From positions 1 through 52,553 of the forward strand of contig NZ_BMAY01000010.1 of the NCBI RefSeq assembly GCF_018327645.1: a stretch of 52,553 nt of DNA, read 5' to 3'. A model generated the notes under the pieces. That model had not been told where the DNA came from. It did not search any database and was given only the letters and a program-made list of their open reading frames with translations. The position numbers and the translations under genes were made by a program. The DNA comes from Lactobacillus corticis (GTDB lineage Bacteria > Bacillota > Bacilli > Lactobacillales > Lactobacillaceae). How positions within the stretch are numbered: position 1 is the stretch's first letter; every line of letters starts with the position of its first letter. Shown piece by piece: positions 9,548 to 18,718 of this stretch.

Positions 9548-12500
9548 ATGAAGAGTAATTTTGAATTCTTAAATGATGCTCAAGACTTGCGTGTTTTATA
9601 TGGCACAGCAAAAAATGTAGAAGAACTATATACAGAGGGAAATTTCAGCGATGAATTTGAATCTATTCGTAAAATCACTGAATATGTTGCACGTAAAATT
9701 TTAGATTTAAATTATGTTGATGTTCCTCCCCAAACAACTCTCGATGCTTGCTTAACCACGATAAAGCAAGAAAAAATGGCAGAGAATAGTGTGCTAAATA
9801 TTTTTTACGAGTTAAATAAATCCGAAAATCCAACAATGCACACGTATAGTAAAAATGAATCTCTTAAGGGATTAGAAGATCTACATAAACTCTTGGTTTG
9901 GTTTGCTAAAAGCTATGACATGATTAAAGATTTGCCTGCAGCTTTTGTAGAGCCGGTAAGAAAAGATTATTCTACTTCAGAACGAAAAATAATATATGTT
10001 CAAACTGCAGATAATTCTGATGGAATGTGGCCTGCATATGATGGAGCAGAAAAAATTGGGGATGCATCAATTAATGGATTTGAAATTGATGCTCGGCCAA
10101 ATAGTCATGATTTACAAGAAGTAGCTCGAAGAAGAATTCAACAGTACATGGGAACGGCCGGTGTGCCATTTAAGGTACAGTGGGCTGAATTAGCTTATCG
10201 TCAAAGTGATAATACTTGGTTTAGGGATTACGATGTCCATGAAGTTCTGCGGAGATCTGGCATAAATAAGAAGGAATTAGGCCAAGGCCAGGAATGGTAC
10301 GAGACTGATGTTGAAACTGCTAAAAAAGCTATCGCTGCAGTAAAAAATGGTCAAAGTGCAATTGATACTCCGATAAACACTCAAAATGTTCCAAAAAAGA
10401 TTGTACTCAGACCGGAGCAACAAGAAGCAGTCAGAAAGACTCAAAAAGCCTTTAAACATGGTAACAAGATGTTATGGAATGCTAAAATGCGCTTTGGTAA
10501 GACCATGTCATCTTTAAATTTAGTTAAAGAAGAACATTATCGTCACGTTTTGATTATGACTCATAGACCGGTGGTTGATGAGGGATGGTTTGACGATTTT
10601 AAAAAAATTGGTATGCCAGAAGCAGGGTATTTATATGGCTCAAAAAAGGCTGGCGAAGATTTTAACTATTTATTACACAGTAATAGGCCATTTGTTTACT
10701 TCGCTAGTTTACAAGATTTACGTGGATCTGAACTTATTGGTGGTAAGGCTGGGGATAAGAATCGCGACTTGTTTAATACTCACTGGGATTTAGTTATTAT
10801 TGATGAAGCTCATGAAGGGACGCAGACTGAGTTAGCTGAAGCGGTGACGAAGCAGGTTGTTAGCTCAGATACTAAGTTGCTTGAACTATCTGGCACGCCA
10901 TTCAACATTCTTGATCAGTATGATGAGAATACCACTTATACTTGGGACTATGTCATGGAACAACGTGCTAAGCAGAATTGGTATACAGAAAAACCTGAGC
11001 AACCCAATCCCTATGAAGGTCTCCCTCGTTTATCCATGTATACTTTTGAAATGAGCAAACAATTTAAAGATGCAATATTTATGGGTGAGGGGAGTCGTTC
11101 ATTCAACTTCAAAGAATTTTTCCGCACAAATGATACTGGAAAATTTGTATACGAAGACAAGGTTAAGCAGTTCTTACGTAATATTACAACTCCTAATTCA
11201 GAAAGTAATTATCCATTTTCTACGAAAGAATTTCGGAACCAGTTGAGGCATACATTATGGATTTTGCCAGGTGTAAAAGAAGCCAACGCTTTAGAAGACC
11301 TGATGAAGTCAGATCCAATTTTTGGTATGGATTATGACATTATCAATGTCGTACGTGATGGTGATAACAATGGGGTAGCATCAGAAAGCGATGTTGATCG
11401 AGTAAAGGAGGCAATTGGTGACAATCCTTCTGAGACTAGGACAATTACGTTGACAGTTAGAAAGCTGACTACTGGTGTGACGATTAAACCGTGGACTGGC
11501 GTTGTATTTTTATCAAATACCAATAGTCCTACCCAATATTTACAAGCTGCCTTTCGCGCACAGACACCTTATTCCGATAAAAATGGTCAGAAGACCAATT
11601 GTTATGTCTTTGACTTTGCACCTGATCGAGCTTTAACAGTAATGGCTGCGTCAAACAGACTTAACACTGGTGTAGGCAAGAAAAATAGTCATGATCAGAA
11701 AGTAGCGATGAGCAATTTATTGAACTTCCTGCCTATTATTGGTGAGGAAGGTCAGTCGATGAAACCTTATTCGGTTGACAGCTTAATGGCCAAGATAAAA
11801 CGAGTTTATGCTGAAAAGGCAGTTCGTAATGGCTTTGATGATGATTCTTTATATAATGACGAATTGCTTATGTCGGACAACGTTGACTTGAAAGATTTTA
11901 ATGACTTGAAGCAAATTGTTGGGACAACAAAAGCTGAGAAAAAGCCGATGGGGATTGATGTTAATAACCAAGGCTTGACCGATGAAGAATATGACGAAGC
12001 TAATAAAGGCGAAAAAAAGCCAAAGAAGGAAAGATCTTCAGAAGAGCAGGCTGCAATTGATAAAATGAAAAAGCTCAAGAAGCAACGTAGGACAATGATT
12101 TCGATTTTGAGGTCAATTTCCATCAGAATTCCACTTATGATTTACGGCATGGATGTTGATTTTGATGAAGATATCAGCATATCGAAATTTGTTCAGCGAG
12201 TTGATGATACTTCTTGGGAAGAATTTATGCCTGAAGGTGTAACTAAGTCCTTATTTAGAAAATTTTCTAAGTACTATGACGCTGACGTCTTTATCGAAGC
12301 AGGGAAGATAATTAGGCAGCAAGTTAAGGAACTAGATCAGGAAGATCCTCTAGAAAGAACTAGAAATTTGGCCAAAATTTTTGCTACCTTTAGAAATCCA
12401 GACAAGGAAACTGTTTTAACACCTTGGCGAGTAGTAAATATGCAGTTGGGGATGACTATTGGCGGATATAATTTTTATGATAAAAATTATAAGTATACAA

Positions 12501-13921
12501 CCGCAGATGGCGTGCCAGCTGAACATTGGATAAAGACCGACTACACTGATTCTGCATTTTCGCAAAATAGTCGCATCCTTGAAATCAATGCCAAAACAGG
12601 TCTATATCCGCTCTATGCAGCCATAACCCTTTATGCACCGGCTTACAATAAAATGAAACAAGAAGAGGCAAGAAAGATTAGCCTTGAAGATAAGTGGATG
12701 TTGTGGCAAAAAATTCTAAGAGAGAATGTTTTTGTTGTAGCTAAAACACCTATGGCTAAGAAAATAGCGCAAAGGACGTTGGTTGGCTATCGCGACATTT
12801 ACACTAATATTGAGTATGTGGAAAATATTGTGGCAGATGCTAAAGAGGATGTTGACGATGAAGCTACTAAAATAAAGAGGTTATTTGGAAATATGAAATT
12901 TGATGTTGTGATAGGTAATCCGCCGTATCAAGACCAGTCTCATGGCGATCAGGATAACTATAAACCGCCAATATATAATGAATTTATGGATCTATCCTAT
13001 CAACTGTCTGATTTAGTAACTTTGATTACGCCAGCACGCTTTCTATTTAGGGCAGGTCGAACACCTAAACAGTGGAATGAAAAAATGTTAAATGACACTC
13101 ATTTCAAAGTGGTAATGTACGAACAAAGAAGTGAAAAGATCTTTCCAAACACAAGCATCAAGGGTGGGGTAGTGATCTCGCTAAGGGATGCGAATAAAGA
13201 TTTTGGAGCCATAGGCACTTTTACGTCATACCCTGAATTGGATAGCATAGCGAAGAAGGCAGCTCCTAAGAAAAAGGAAAATCGATTATCTGAAATTATT
13301 TTTGTACAAAATAAGTTTGATCTAAAAGCTTTGTATAGTGATCACCCTGAATATAAAAAAATTATAGGGAGTGAGGGAAAAGATAAAAGATTCAGAAATA
13401 ACATTTTTGATAAGATCGATTTATTTACCAAAAAACAGATTAATCAAGATGATATTAAGATAATTGGACTGGTAGATAACAAGAGAGTATGGAGATATAT
13501 TCCTCGAAAATACGTGGATATGGACCATGAAAATATTTATAGCTACAAAGTCCTTGTACCACGTTCAAATGGATCTGGAGCTCTTGGAGAGGTTCTCAGT
13601 ACACCCCTAATCGGGGAACCCCTAATCGGGTACACCCAAACCTTTATTTCTATCGGCTCTTTTGAAGTCAGAGAAGAGGCTGAAGCTGCATTCAAGTATG
13701 TAAAAAGTAAATTTGCAAGAGCAATGTTGGGAATAAAAAAGATAACTCAAGATAATAATAGAGAAGCATGGACAGAGGTTCCTATCCAAGACTTCACTCC
13801 TGATTCTGATATTGACTGGACTAAGTCAATTCCAGAGATTGATCAACAGCTATATCATAAATACAACCTTTCCCAAGATGAAATTGACTTTATTGAATCG
13901 AAAGTGCAGGCTATGGATTAA
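9548..13921 (+). CDS. Helicase-nuclease-methylase fusion (Eco57I-type), large subunit of an R-M-like system
   Basis: A 1457-residue multidomain protein. Order as read: an all-helical N-terminal region (about 1-130) resembling the DUF4145-type part of HsdR; a segment at about 147-265 that looks like a T5orf172/GIY-YIG nuclease (YVQT, EKIGD, ARRRIQQY with Arg195/196, VHEVLRRSG with His231, EWYETD with Glu249); an SF2 helicase with Walker-A-like MRFGKTMSS (314-322), DEAH 419-422 and a helicase C part ending in LQAAFRAQT; then Eco57I-type methylase motif IV NPPY at 1124-1127 and a target-recognition-like C-terminus. There is no SAM-binding motif I before NPPY; that motif is in the next gene, which overlaps this stop by one base. 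It is probably a restriction-modification or other anti-phage enzyme. The nuclease call is inference. Confidence 0.8.
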   Translation: MKSNFEFLNDAQDLRVLYGTAKNVEELYTEGNFSDEFESIRKITEYVARKILDLNYVDVPPQTTLDACLTTIKQEKMAENSVLNIFYELNKSENPTMHTYSKNESLKGLEDLHKLLVWFAKSYDMIKDLPAAFVEPVRKDYSTSERKIIYVQTADNSDGMWPAYDGAEKIGDASINGFEIDARPNSHDLQEVARRRIQQYMGTAGVPFKVQWAELAYRQSDNTWFRDYDVHEVLRRSGINKKELGQGQEWYETDVETAKKAIAAVKNGQSAIDTPINTQNVPKKIVLRPEQQEAVRKTQKAFKHGNKMLWNAKMRFGKTMSSLNLVKEEHYRHVLIMTHRPVVDEGWFDDFKKIGMPEAGYLYGSKKAGEDFNYLLHSNRPFVYFASLQDLRGSELIGGKAGDKNRDLFNTHWDLVIIDEAHEGTQTELAEAVTKQVVSSDTKLLELSGTPFNILDQYDENTTYTWDYVMEQRAKQNWYTEKPEQPNPYEGLPRLSMYTFEMSKQFKDAIFMGEGSRSFNFKEFFRTNDTGKFVYEDKVKQFLRNITTPNSESNYPFSTKEFRNQLRHTLWILPGVKEANALEDLMKSDPIFGMDYDIINVVRDGDNNGVASESDVDRVKEAIGDNPSETRTITLTVRKLTTGVTIKPWTGVVFLSNTNSPTQYLQAAFRAQTPYSDKNGQKTNCYVFDFAPDRALTVMAASNRLNTGVGKKNSHDQKVAMSNLLNFLPIIGEEGQSMKPYSVDSLMAKIKRVYAEKAVRNGFDDDSLYNDELLMSDNVDLKDFNDLKQIVGTTKAEKKPMGIDVNNQGLTDEEYDEANKGEKKPKKERSSEEQAAIDKMKKLKKQRRTMISILRSISIRIPLMIYGMDVDFDEDISISKFVQRVDDTSWEEFMPEGVTKSLFRKFSKYYDADVFIEAGKIIRQQVKELDQEDPLERTRNLAKIFATFRNPDKETVLTPWRVVNMQLGMTIGGYNFYDKNYKYTTADGVPAEHWIKTDYTDSAFSQNSRILEINAKTGLYPLYAAITLYAPAYNKMKQEEARKISLEDKWMLWQKILRENVFVVAKTPMAKKIAQRTLVGYRDIYTNIEYVENIVADAKEDVDDEATKIKRLFGNMKFDVVIGNPPYQDQSHGDQDNYKPPIYNEFMDLSYQLSDLVTLITPARFLFRAGRTPKQWNEKMLNDTHFKVVMYEQRSEKIFPNTSIKGGVVISLRDANKDFGAIGTFTSYPELDSIAKKAAPKKKENRLSEIIFVQNKFDLKALYSDHPEYKKIIGSEGKDKRFRNNIFDKIDLFTKKQINQDDIKIIGLVDNKRVWRYIPRKYVDMDHENIYSYKVLVPRSNGSGALGEVLSTPLIGEPLIGYTQTFISIGSFEVREEAEAAFKYVKSKFARAMLGIKKITQDNNREAWTEVPIQDFTPDSDIDWTKSIPEIDQQLYHKYNLSQDEIDFIESKVQAMD
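13603..13630. repeat. In-frame tandem 13-bp direct repeat in the target-recognition region
   Basis: ACCCCTAATCGGG occurs at 13603-13615 and again at 13618-13630, a 15-base period, encoding PLIG twice (TPLIG-E-PLIGY). Loss or gain of a unit would keep the frame. PLIG is common at this position in such enzymes, so the protein repeat is not unusual, but the exact DNA repeat could slip. Confidence 0.7.
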
Positions 13922-14592
13922 TGTCAGAAAAAATCATTAAATCTGCAGATAGAGTTAAGGATATTGGCGAGGTTTTTACACCGAAGCGTATCGTTAATAT
14001 GATGCTTGATCAGCCAGAGATAACAGCTAAAATTAATGACTTAGAGGCTACTTTCCTTGAACCTTCAGCCGGAGAGGGGGCATTCTTAGTTGAATTATTA
14101 AAAAGAAAGCTAGCTGTGGCTGAACAAGAAGGAAATAGCATTCAGGATCGACAGGATAAATTTTTACTAGCTCTCTCTACTCTTTATGGTATTGAGTTGA
14201 TGGAAGACAACCTAAACATGTTGATCACCAATATGCGTAATACTTTTCAAGACTTATATAATCATGCCTTTAGTCCAGAGGAGCAAGATAATAAAGTAGT
14301 TAAAAGTGCTAATACAATTATCGCAGCTAACATGTTGCAAGGGGATGCTCTGAAAAGAGTAAATAAGCAAGGTATGCCTTTAATATTTAGTGAATGGAAG
14401 CCTTTACCAAAGGGAAAAGTAATGCGTACAGAATTTACTTTTGATTCGATTCTGGAGAACGGTCCCTCCACTGGAACTGTTAGTTCACAATACGAACAAT
14501 TAGACTTATTTAGCGATTCCGAGGATGAGTCAAAAAAAATGCAGTTTCAGCCATGTAAATGGCATGATATTTATAAGGAAAAACTCAAATAA
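13921..14592 (+). CDS. Small DNA methylase subunit carrying the SAM-binding motifs
   Basis: A 223-residue protein that starts on the stop of the previous gene (TAATG), indicating translational coupling. It has GEVFTPKRIVNMML (16-29), the motif X-like start of N6-adenine methylases, and FLEPSAGEGAFL (45-56), the SAM-binding motif I. There is no NPPY catalytic motif; that lies in the large partner. The two proteins must presumably assemble for methylation. A C-terminal acidic stretch (LDLFSDSEDESKK) precedes the end. A terminator follows. Confidence 0.82.
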   Translation: MSEKIIKSADRVKDIGEVFTPKRIVNMMLDQPEITAKINDLEATFLEPSAGEGAFLVELLKRKLAVAEQEGNSIQDRQDKFLLALSTLYGIELMEDNLNMLITNMRNTFQDLYNHAFSPEEQDNKVVKSANTIIAANMLQGDALKRVNKQGMPLIFSEWKPLPKGKVMRTEFTFDSILENGPSTGTVSSQYEQLDLFSDSEDESKKMQFQPCKWHDIYKEKLK

Positions 14593-14607
14593 CAATATTA
14601 GCATGTG

Positions 14608-14648
14608 AAAATATCGTCTAAGTTTATTGCTTAGACGGTATTTTTTTG
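14608..14648 (+). terminator. Intrinsic terminator of the R-M-like operon
   Basis: A 15-bp stem (14608-14622 with 14630-14644, one G-U pair) and a T run. The left arm AAAATATCGTC matches the terminators at 2434 and 40606. Confidence 0.9.
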
Positions 14649-14922
14649 TATGGTCGTCTAGTGTTATTAATAAAACTATTGCTGTATCAGTGTTTATTTA
14701 AAAGAAGCATGGTTTTTAGGGAGCTCATGGAGAAAATTGTTAGTTTTTACATAAAAAACGTAATTAAGTGAAGTTATTTTTTCTGTTTGTAAATATAGTG
14801 CTGATTTTTAACTACAATTTGCAATCAAATGATTACGGCTTATACCAAACTGTTTTATCGTAAAAGATGTTGGTTATTTGTAGATTTGATCATCTAAAAC
14901 TATAGAAAAATAAATATTATAC
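14649..14922. other. AT-rich gap without a visible gene
   Basis: I see no open frame with a ribosome binding site and no RNA gene in this stretch. It separates the R-M-like operon from the ComK-like gene. Confidence 0.6.
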
Positions 14923-14936
14923 CTGTTATATAACAG
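14923..14936. promoter_or_regulatory. Perfect 14-bp palindrome at the ComK-like promoter
   Basis: CTGTTATATAACAG is a perfect palindrome directly touching the -35 box TTGACT (14937-14942). Its position suggests a repressor or activator site. The binding protein is unknown. Confidence 0.5.
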
Positions 14937-14961
14937 TTGACTATATATACTTTGGTACACT
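14937..14961 (+). promoter_or_regulatory. Candidate promoter of the ComK-like gene
   Basis: TTGACT at 14937-14942 and an extended -10, TGGTACACT (14953-14961). The 13-base spacing between the two boxes is short, so the extended -10 may act alone or with an activator at the palindrome. Confidence 0.35.
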
Positions 14962-15042
14962 AATTTGATATGATTTTGCTTATCAAAATTTGTGTAATGG
15001 AGGTAAACAATAGTGACATTTGCTGCTGAAGGAGGCAACAAC

Positions 15043-15822
15043 GTGCCATTGATTCATTTATGTAAAAACAGGGTGTGTGACTGGTGGGAGAAACACCAGT
15101 CTGAATTATTTAATTTAATCGAGGATCATAATTACACACTAAGTAATAACTCGGTGCTGCTGTTTAATGTGAAAGATCGTCTAGCACATCGTGGTATTAA
15201 AACCCTGCTGTTCGATCAAAAGCTAGGCCTGGTGGCGACGAAGAAGAGTACTTATTCATTGATTAGCGAGAAGATGAAAAACAGCGTGCTGGGGATGAAT
15301 GTCCAAACAACAGTTGAACGAGAGTTGGTTAAATCAAGTCATCGACATGGGATTTTGGTGCCAGGATGTGGCTTTGCTTTCTCGTTACAGGGATATAGTC
15401 GTAGATCAACTGATTGGATCTTTTTGGATAAAATTATTGATTATCGTAAATTCGGCGATTGTCTGGTAGCTTTTAAGTCTAAAGTTATTGATGGGCGGCA
15501 ATTTGAGTGCGTGATGCGAAGCAAGGCGGTGCGCCCGACTGGGTGTGTTTCAACCAGAATTACGCAATTCCATGCGCTAAAGGAGATGGCGCGGCAGAGT
15601 CGTTTAATCATTATGACGAATAAAAAGTCGGTTTTAGATAATCCTGATTTGAAACGCAATTTGAAGATGGAAGGCTTTGAGGGAGTACCTGAAATAGTCT
15701 CTGAGCATCGCGCAAAACTGATTAGCCGCATTTTAAAGAATGAATATGGCTTTGAACAATTCGAACTTGATGCCGTGAGGCTTGCTTTAGAAATGGTTGA
15801 TAAACGCAACGGCAACATATAA
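15043..15822 (+). CDS. ComK-like competence regulator
   Basis: A 259-residue protein whose middle resembles ComK: HRHGILVPGCGFAFSLQGYS followed by WIFLDKI lines up with the Bacillus ComK segment HKPPIMVD...FLFPT...GWISHVHV. It is longer than Bacillus ComK (about 190). If correct, it is a DNA-binding activator of DNA-uptake genes. Start choice: GGAGG at 15031-15035 is seven bases from GTG 15043; an in-frame GTG at 15013 has its own GGAGG at 14999-15003, so both may be used. The competence link is strengthened by the convergent comX-type sigma gene at 21289-21780. The family call is from recalled motif similarity. Confidence 0.55.
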   Translation: MPLIHLCKNRVCDWWEKHQSELFNLIEDHNYTLSNNSVLLFNVKDRLAHRGIKTLLFDQKLGLVATKKSTYSLISEKMKNSVLGMNVQTTVERELVKSSHRHGILVPGCGFAFSLQGYSRRSTDWIFLDKIIDYRKFGDCLVAFKSKVIDGRQFECVMRSKAVRPTGCVSTRITQFHALKEMARQSRLIIMTNKKSVLDNPDLKRNLKMEGFEGVPEIVSEHRAKLISRILKNEYGFEQFELDAVRLALEMVDKRNGNI

Positions 15823-15823
15823 G

Positions 15824-15861
15824 AAAAGGGAGGTATCCAAGTGGATATCTCCCTTTTTGTT
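15824..15861 (+). terminator. Terminator of the ComK-like gene, left twin
   Basis: A 15-bp stem AAAAGGGAGGTATCC (15824-15838) with GGATATCTCCCTTTT (15843-15857) and a T tail. It agrees with the hairpin at 21248 at 32 of 36 positions. The two bracket the gut operon. Confidence 0.9.
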
Positions 15862-15885
15862 GTATTTTTGAAAGTGCTATATATA

Positions 15886-15933
15886 ATATAGACCTAATAA
15901 AATTATTAGATATAGACCTAATAAAATTATTAG
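15886..15933. repeat. Two perfect tandem copies of a 24-bp palindrome-bearing repeat
   Basis: Bases 15886-15909 and 15910-15933 are identical. Each contains the hairpin-forming CTAATAAAATTATTAG preceded by ATATAGAC. The pair lies about 150 bases before gutF and is a candidate binding region for GutR or GutM, or a transcription-rate element. The repeat is seen; the role is inference. Confidence 0.8.
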
Positions 15934-16021
15934 TTTATACTTCGTATGTAAAGCTTTAATTAAGCATGTTAATTGATGGTACATACTTTTCTTCCCACCT
16001 CGAAAAATGTGTCTTTAAGCA

Positions 16022-16037
16022 ATGTAAGCGAATACAT
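16022..16037 (+). promoter_or_regulatory. cre (CcpA) site of the gut operon
   Basis: ATGTAAGCGAATACAT is a full match to the cre consensus and is itself nearly palindromic. It lies 40 bases before the gutF ATG, fitting catabolite repression of sorbitol use. Confidence 0.88.
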
Positions 16038-16077
16038 TAGTATTGGAAATGTAAATAAAAGAAAGAAGGACACAGAG

Positions 16078-16878
16078 ATGGAAGATTGGTTGAACTTAGA
16101 AGGTAAGGTTTTTATTGTTACCGGAGGATCATCAGGTATCGGCAAAGCCATTGTTAATGATTTACTAGGTCATGGTGCAAAAGTTGTAGATGCTGACTTG
16201 AATGATACAGATGTTAAGGATGACAACTTAAAGTTTATTCATACCGATGTCACGAATGAAGAAAACGTTGAACAAACAGTAAAAGCTACAGTTGATATGT
16301 TTGGGACAATTGATGGTGTTGTAAATAATGCAGGTATCAATTTGCCACGTCTGTTAGTTGATAAAAAAGACGCACATGGAAAATATGAATTGCATGAAGG
16401 CGACTTTGAAAAGATGTTTGCTGTAAATGTAAAAAGCGTATATCTAATGAGTCAAGCAGTTGGTCGCTACTTAGTAGATCAACACCATGGAGTGATAGTT
16501 AATATGTCATCAGAGGCAGGGCTAGAAGGCTCACAAGGCCAAAGCGTATATTCTGCTACTAAAGGTGCTATTAATGGTTTTACTCGTTCTTGGGCAAAGG
16601 AATTAGGAGAACATGATATCCGTGTAGTTGGAGTTGCACCTGGGATTATGGAAGCAACTGGACTTAGAACGCTATCTTATGAAGAAGCATTAGCATACAC
16701 AAGACATAAGACTGTTGAAGAACTTCGTGCCGGATATAAGAGTACTTCCACAACTCCTTTGGGTCGTAGTGGACATCTTTATGAGGTAGCTAACTTAGTT
16801 TCTTATTTATTATCAGAGCGTGCAAGTTATATTACCGGCGTAACCATAAATGTTGCTGGGGGTAAGTCTAGAGGATAG
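16078..16878 (+). CDS. gutF: Sorbitol-6-phosphate 2-dehydrogenase
   Basis: A 266-residue short-chain dehydrogenase that oxidises sorbitol-6-phosphate to fructose-6-phosphate with NAD. It shows the NAD motif TGGSSGIG (about 15-22), NNAG, and the catalytic YSATK. The end TGVTINVAGGKSRG is shared with its paralog SorF at 24509. ATG 16078 is chosen because AAGGA lies at 16066-16070; the longer frame from 15973 lacks a site. It heads gutFRMCBA, the gene order known for the Lactobacillus casei sorbitol operon. Confidence 0.93.
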   Translation: MEDWLNLEGKVFIVTGGSSGIGKAIVNDLLGHGAKVVDADLNDTDVKDDNLKFIHTDVTNEENVEQTVKATVDMFGTIDGVVNNAGINLPRLLVDKKDAHGKYELHEGDFEKMFAVNVKSVYLMSQAVGRYLVDQHHGVIVNMSSEAGLEGSQGQSVYSATKGAINGFTRSWAKELGEHDIRVVGVAPGIMEATGLRTLSYEEALAYTRHKTVEELRAGYKSTSTTPLGRSGHLYEVANLVSYLLSERASYITGVTINVAGGKSRG

Positions 16879-16890
16879 GAGAAGAACGTT

Positions 16891-18717
16891 GTGAATAACG
16901 CTTTATTCAGTATTGTCAAACTATTAATTGAAAATGGCCCCTTAACTACTGATGAAATTGCATTTTACGAAAATGTTAGTACACGAACAATAACTAACCG
17001 AATAGGTGATTTACAAAATATTTTAGATCCAGTAGCAGAGATAGAGCGACGAGGCAATACTTATAGCTTAGTTATTCATGATTATGCTCGTTTTGTGAAG
17101 TTAGAGTCCAGTTTTTTAAAAGAAAAATTGGATCTAAACGATCCCGAAACAAGACGAGCATATATATCTCTTGAGTTAATAAAACATATTGATTATGTGT
17201 CATATGATGAATTAGCAGATCTAACTCTACTGGATAAGAGAGCAATATCTAAATATCTAAAAGAAATAGAAGTCTATTTTTCCAAGTATGGTGTAAAAAT
17301 TGATGTACGGCCACGCAAGGGGCTGAAGTTAGAAATAAGTCAGCCATGGATGATTCTCACTTGTGTGCGAAATATTTTTGCGAATAATCCTAAGTTTATG
17401 GATTTTGAAAAACTTGAGGCTTATAAAAAGCAACTTAATAATTGTCAGCTATCAGTTCATTTGCGTAAAAGTATTGCTCACAATTTGCTTGCTCTCGATT
17501 TTGTGCGAATTTATCGTGGAAAGGTTCAAAAGTTTAATCCTAATTTTACACCTCTTTGGGATATGGAAGAACTTAATACTGTAGATAAGGCGATAAGACA
17601 AATTTTCCCAGATATTGAAAATGGTGAAATGGAATTCGTGTTGTCTCCTCTGAATTTAGAAAAAAATAAGTTTCTTGATAGTTCGCGTACCAATCAAAAA
17701 TTTGAAGAACTACATCAATTGGTTATTGATTTTATCAATCAGACTTTGCGAGGCTACAATATCAGACCTGAAGGTTTCTATGAAAAAATAAAATGGCACC
17801 TATTGTTTTTGGTAAATAGAAGCCTAGTTCAAGAACCTGTAACTGATGTTTTACCAAATAATATAGCTGAGAAATATCCAATTTCTCTGGACGCTGTTTT
17901 AAAACTCAAAAAGCGAATTGAGAATAATTATGATGTTACTGTTAGTTCAAAAGAAATAGATTATCTTGTCATCTACGTTGAAATGTTGCTACAGGATGCT
18001 GATATTGAACGAAATCACAAGATAATTAATATTGCCCTAATTGGAAATATGAGACATTCAGTCGTGGAATTCATTGAGGCAGAGTTAAAGAGAGTATTTC
18101 CAGATTATCAACTCGATAAATATAGCAGTGTCGATGAGCTACATAAGACTGGAAAAAAATATGCTTTTATAATTTCACAATTTCCATTCAGATATGAGGA
18201 TACTCCGGTAGTAAGTATAAATTCTATTTTTAAAAAGAATGTTATTTCTAAAATAGCTGCTGTAACTGAAATTAGTCGGAGCATCGATGAAGGAAGGTTA
18301 TTAGTTACGATTGATCATTTAGCTGAACCTAATTACACAAAAGCTGTAGTTCAGTTAATTGAAAAACAAATTAAATGTGGTTATGTAGATAGAAGTTTTT
18401 TAGATGCGATCAAGGCCCGTGAAACCCAAAACGTAGTTCACAATAGAATTGCAATGCCACATGCTTCAGATAGCAGTGGTCGAAAAAGAGTGTTGTTAAG
18501 TTTTGGAGTTCCGGATAAGAAGATGAGTTTCAATAATCTTCCAGTCGATTTAATTGCGCTAATTGCGATTCCAGATAAGATTGATGATGATTTGGTAGAG
18601 GTTGCTTCGCAGGTATATGATCTTATACCAATGATTTCACAAGACCCTACTTTGTTTGAAAATATTACTCAATATCAGTCAGAACGTCCATTTATTCAAA
18701 TTTTAGAAGGTGTGTAA
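16891..18717 (+). CDS. gutR: PRD- and EIIA-containing transcription regulator of the sorbitol operon
   Basis: A 608-residue regulator. The N-terminus has two helix-turn-helix segments (LTTDEIAFYENVSTRTITNR near 18-37, and ELADLTLLDKRAISKYLKEI near 108-127). PTS regulation domains follow (about 185-385), then a IIB-like region (about 395-480) without the usual cysteine motif, and a C-terminal EIIA-like domain with IAMPHA (near 525). Such proteins are switched by PTS phosphorylation and activate their operon. The start is GTG 16891 with AGGAGAAG just upstream; it lies 12 bases after gutF. Confidence 0.88.
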   Translation: MNNALFSIVKLLIENGPLTTDEIAFYENVSTRTITNRIGDLQNILDPVAEIERRGNTYSLVIHDYARFVKLESSFLKEKLDLNDPETRRAYISLELIKHIDYVSYDELADLTLLDKRAISKYLKEIEVYFSKYGVKIDVRPRKGLKLEISQPWMILTCVRNIFANNPKFMDFEKLEAYKKQLNNCQLSVHLRKSIAHNLLALDFVRIYRGKVQKFNPNFTPLWDMEELNTVDKAIRQIFPDIENGEMEFVLSPLNLEKNKFLDSSRTNQKFEELHQLVIDFINQTLRGYNIRPEGFYEKIKWHLLFLVNRSLVQEPVTDVLPNNIAEKYPISLDAVLKLKKRIENNYDVTVSSKEIDYLVIYVEMLLQDADIERNHKIINIALIGNMRHSVVEFIEAELKRVFPDYQLDKYSSVDELHKTGKKYAFIISQFPFRYEDTPVVSINSIFKKNVISKIAAVTEISRSIDEGRLLVTIDHLAEPNYTKAVVQLIEKQIKCGYVDRSFLDAIKARETQNVVHNRIAMPHASDSSGRKRVLLSFGVPDKKMSFNNLPVDLIALIAIPDKIDDDLVEVASQVYDLIPMISQDPTLFENITQYQSERPFIQILEGV

Positions 18718-18718
18718 C

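Noticed and set aside
15886..15933. Tandem repeat as a CRISPR array
   Set aside because: The two units are adjacent with no spacers, and no cas genes are in the window.
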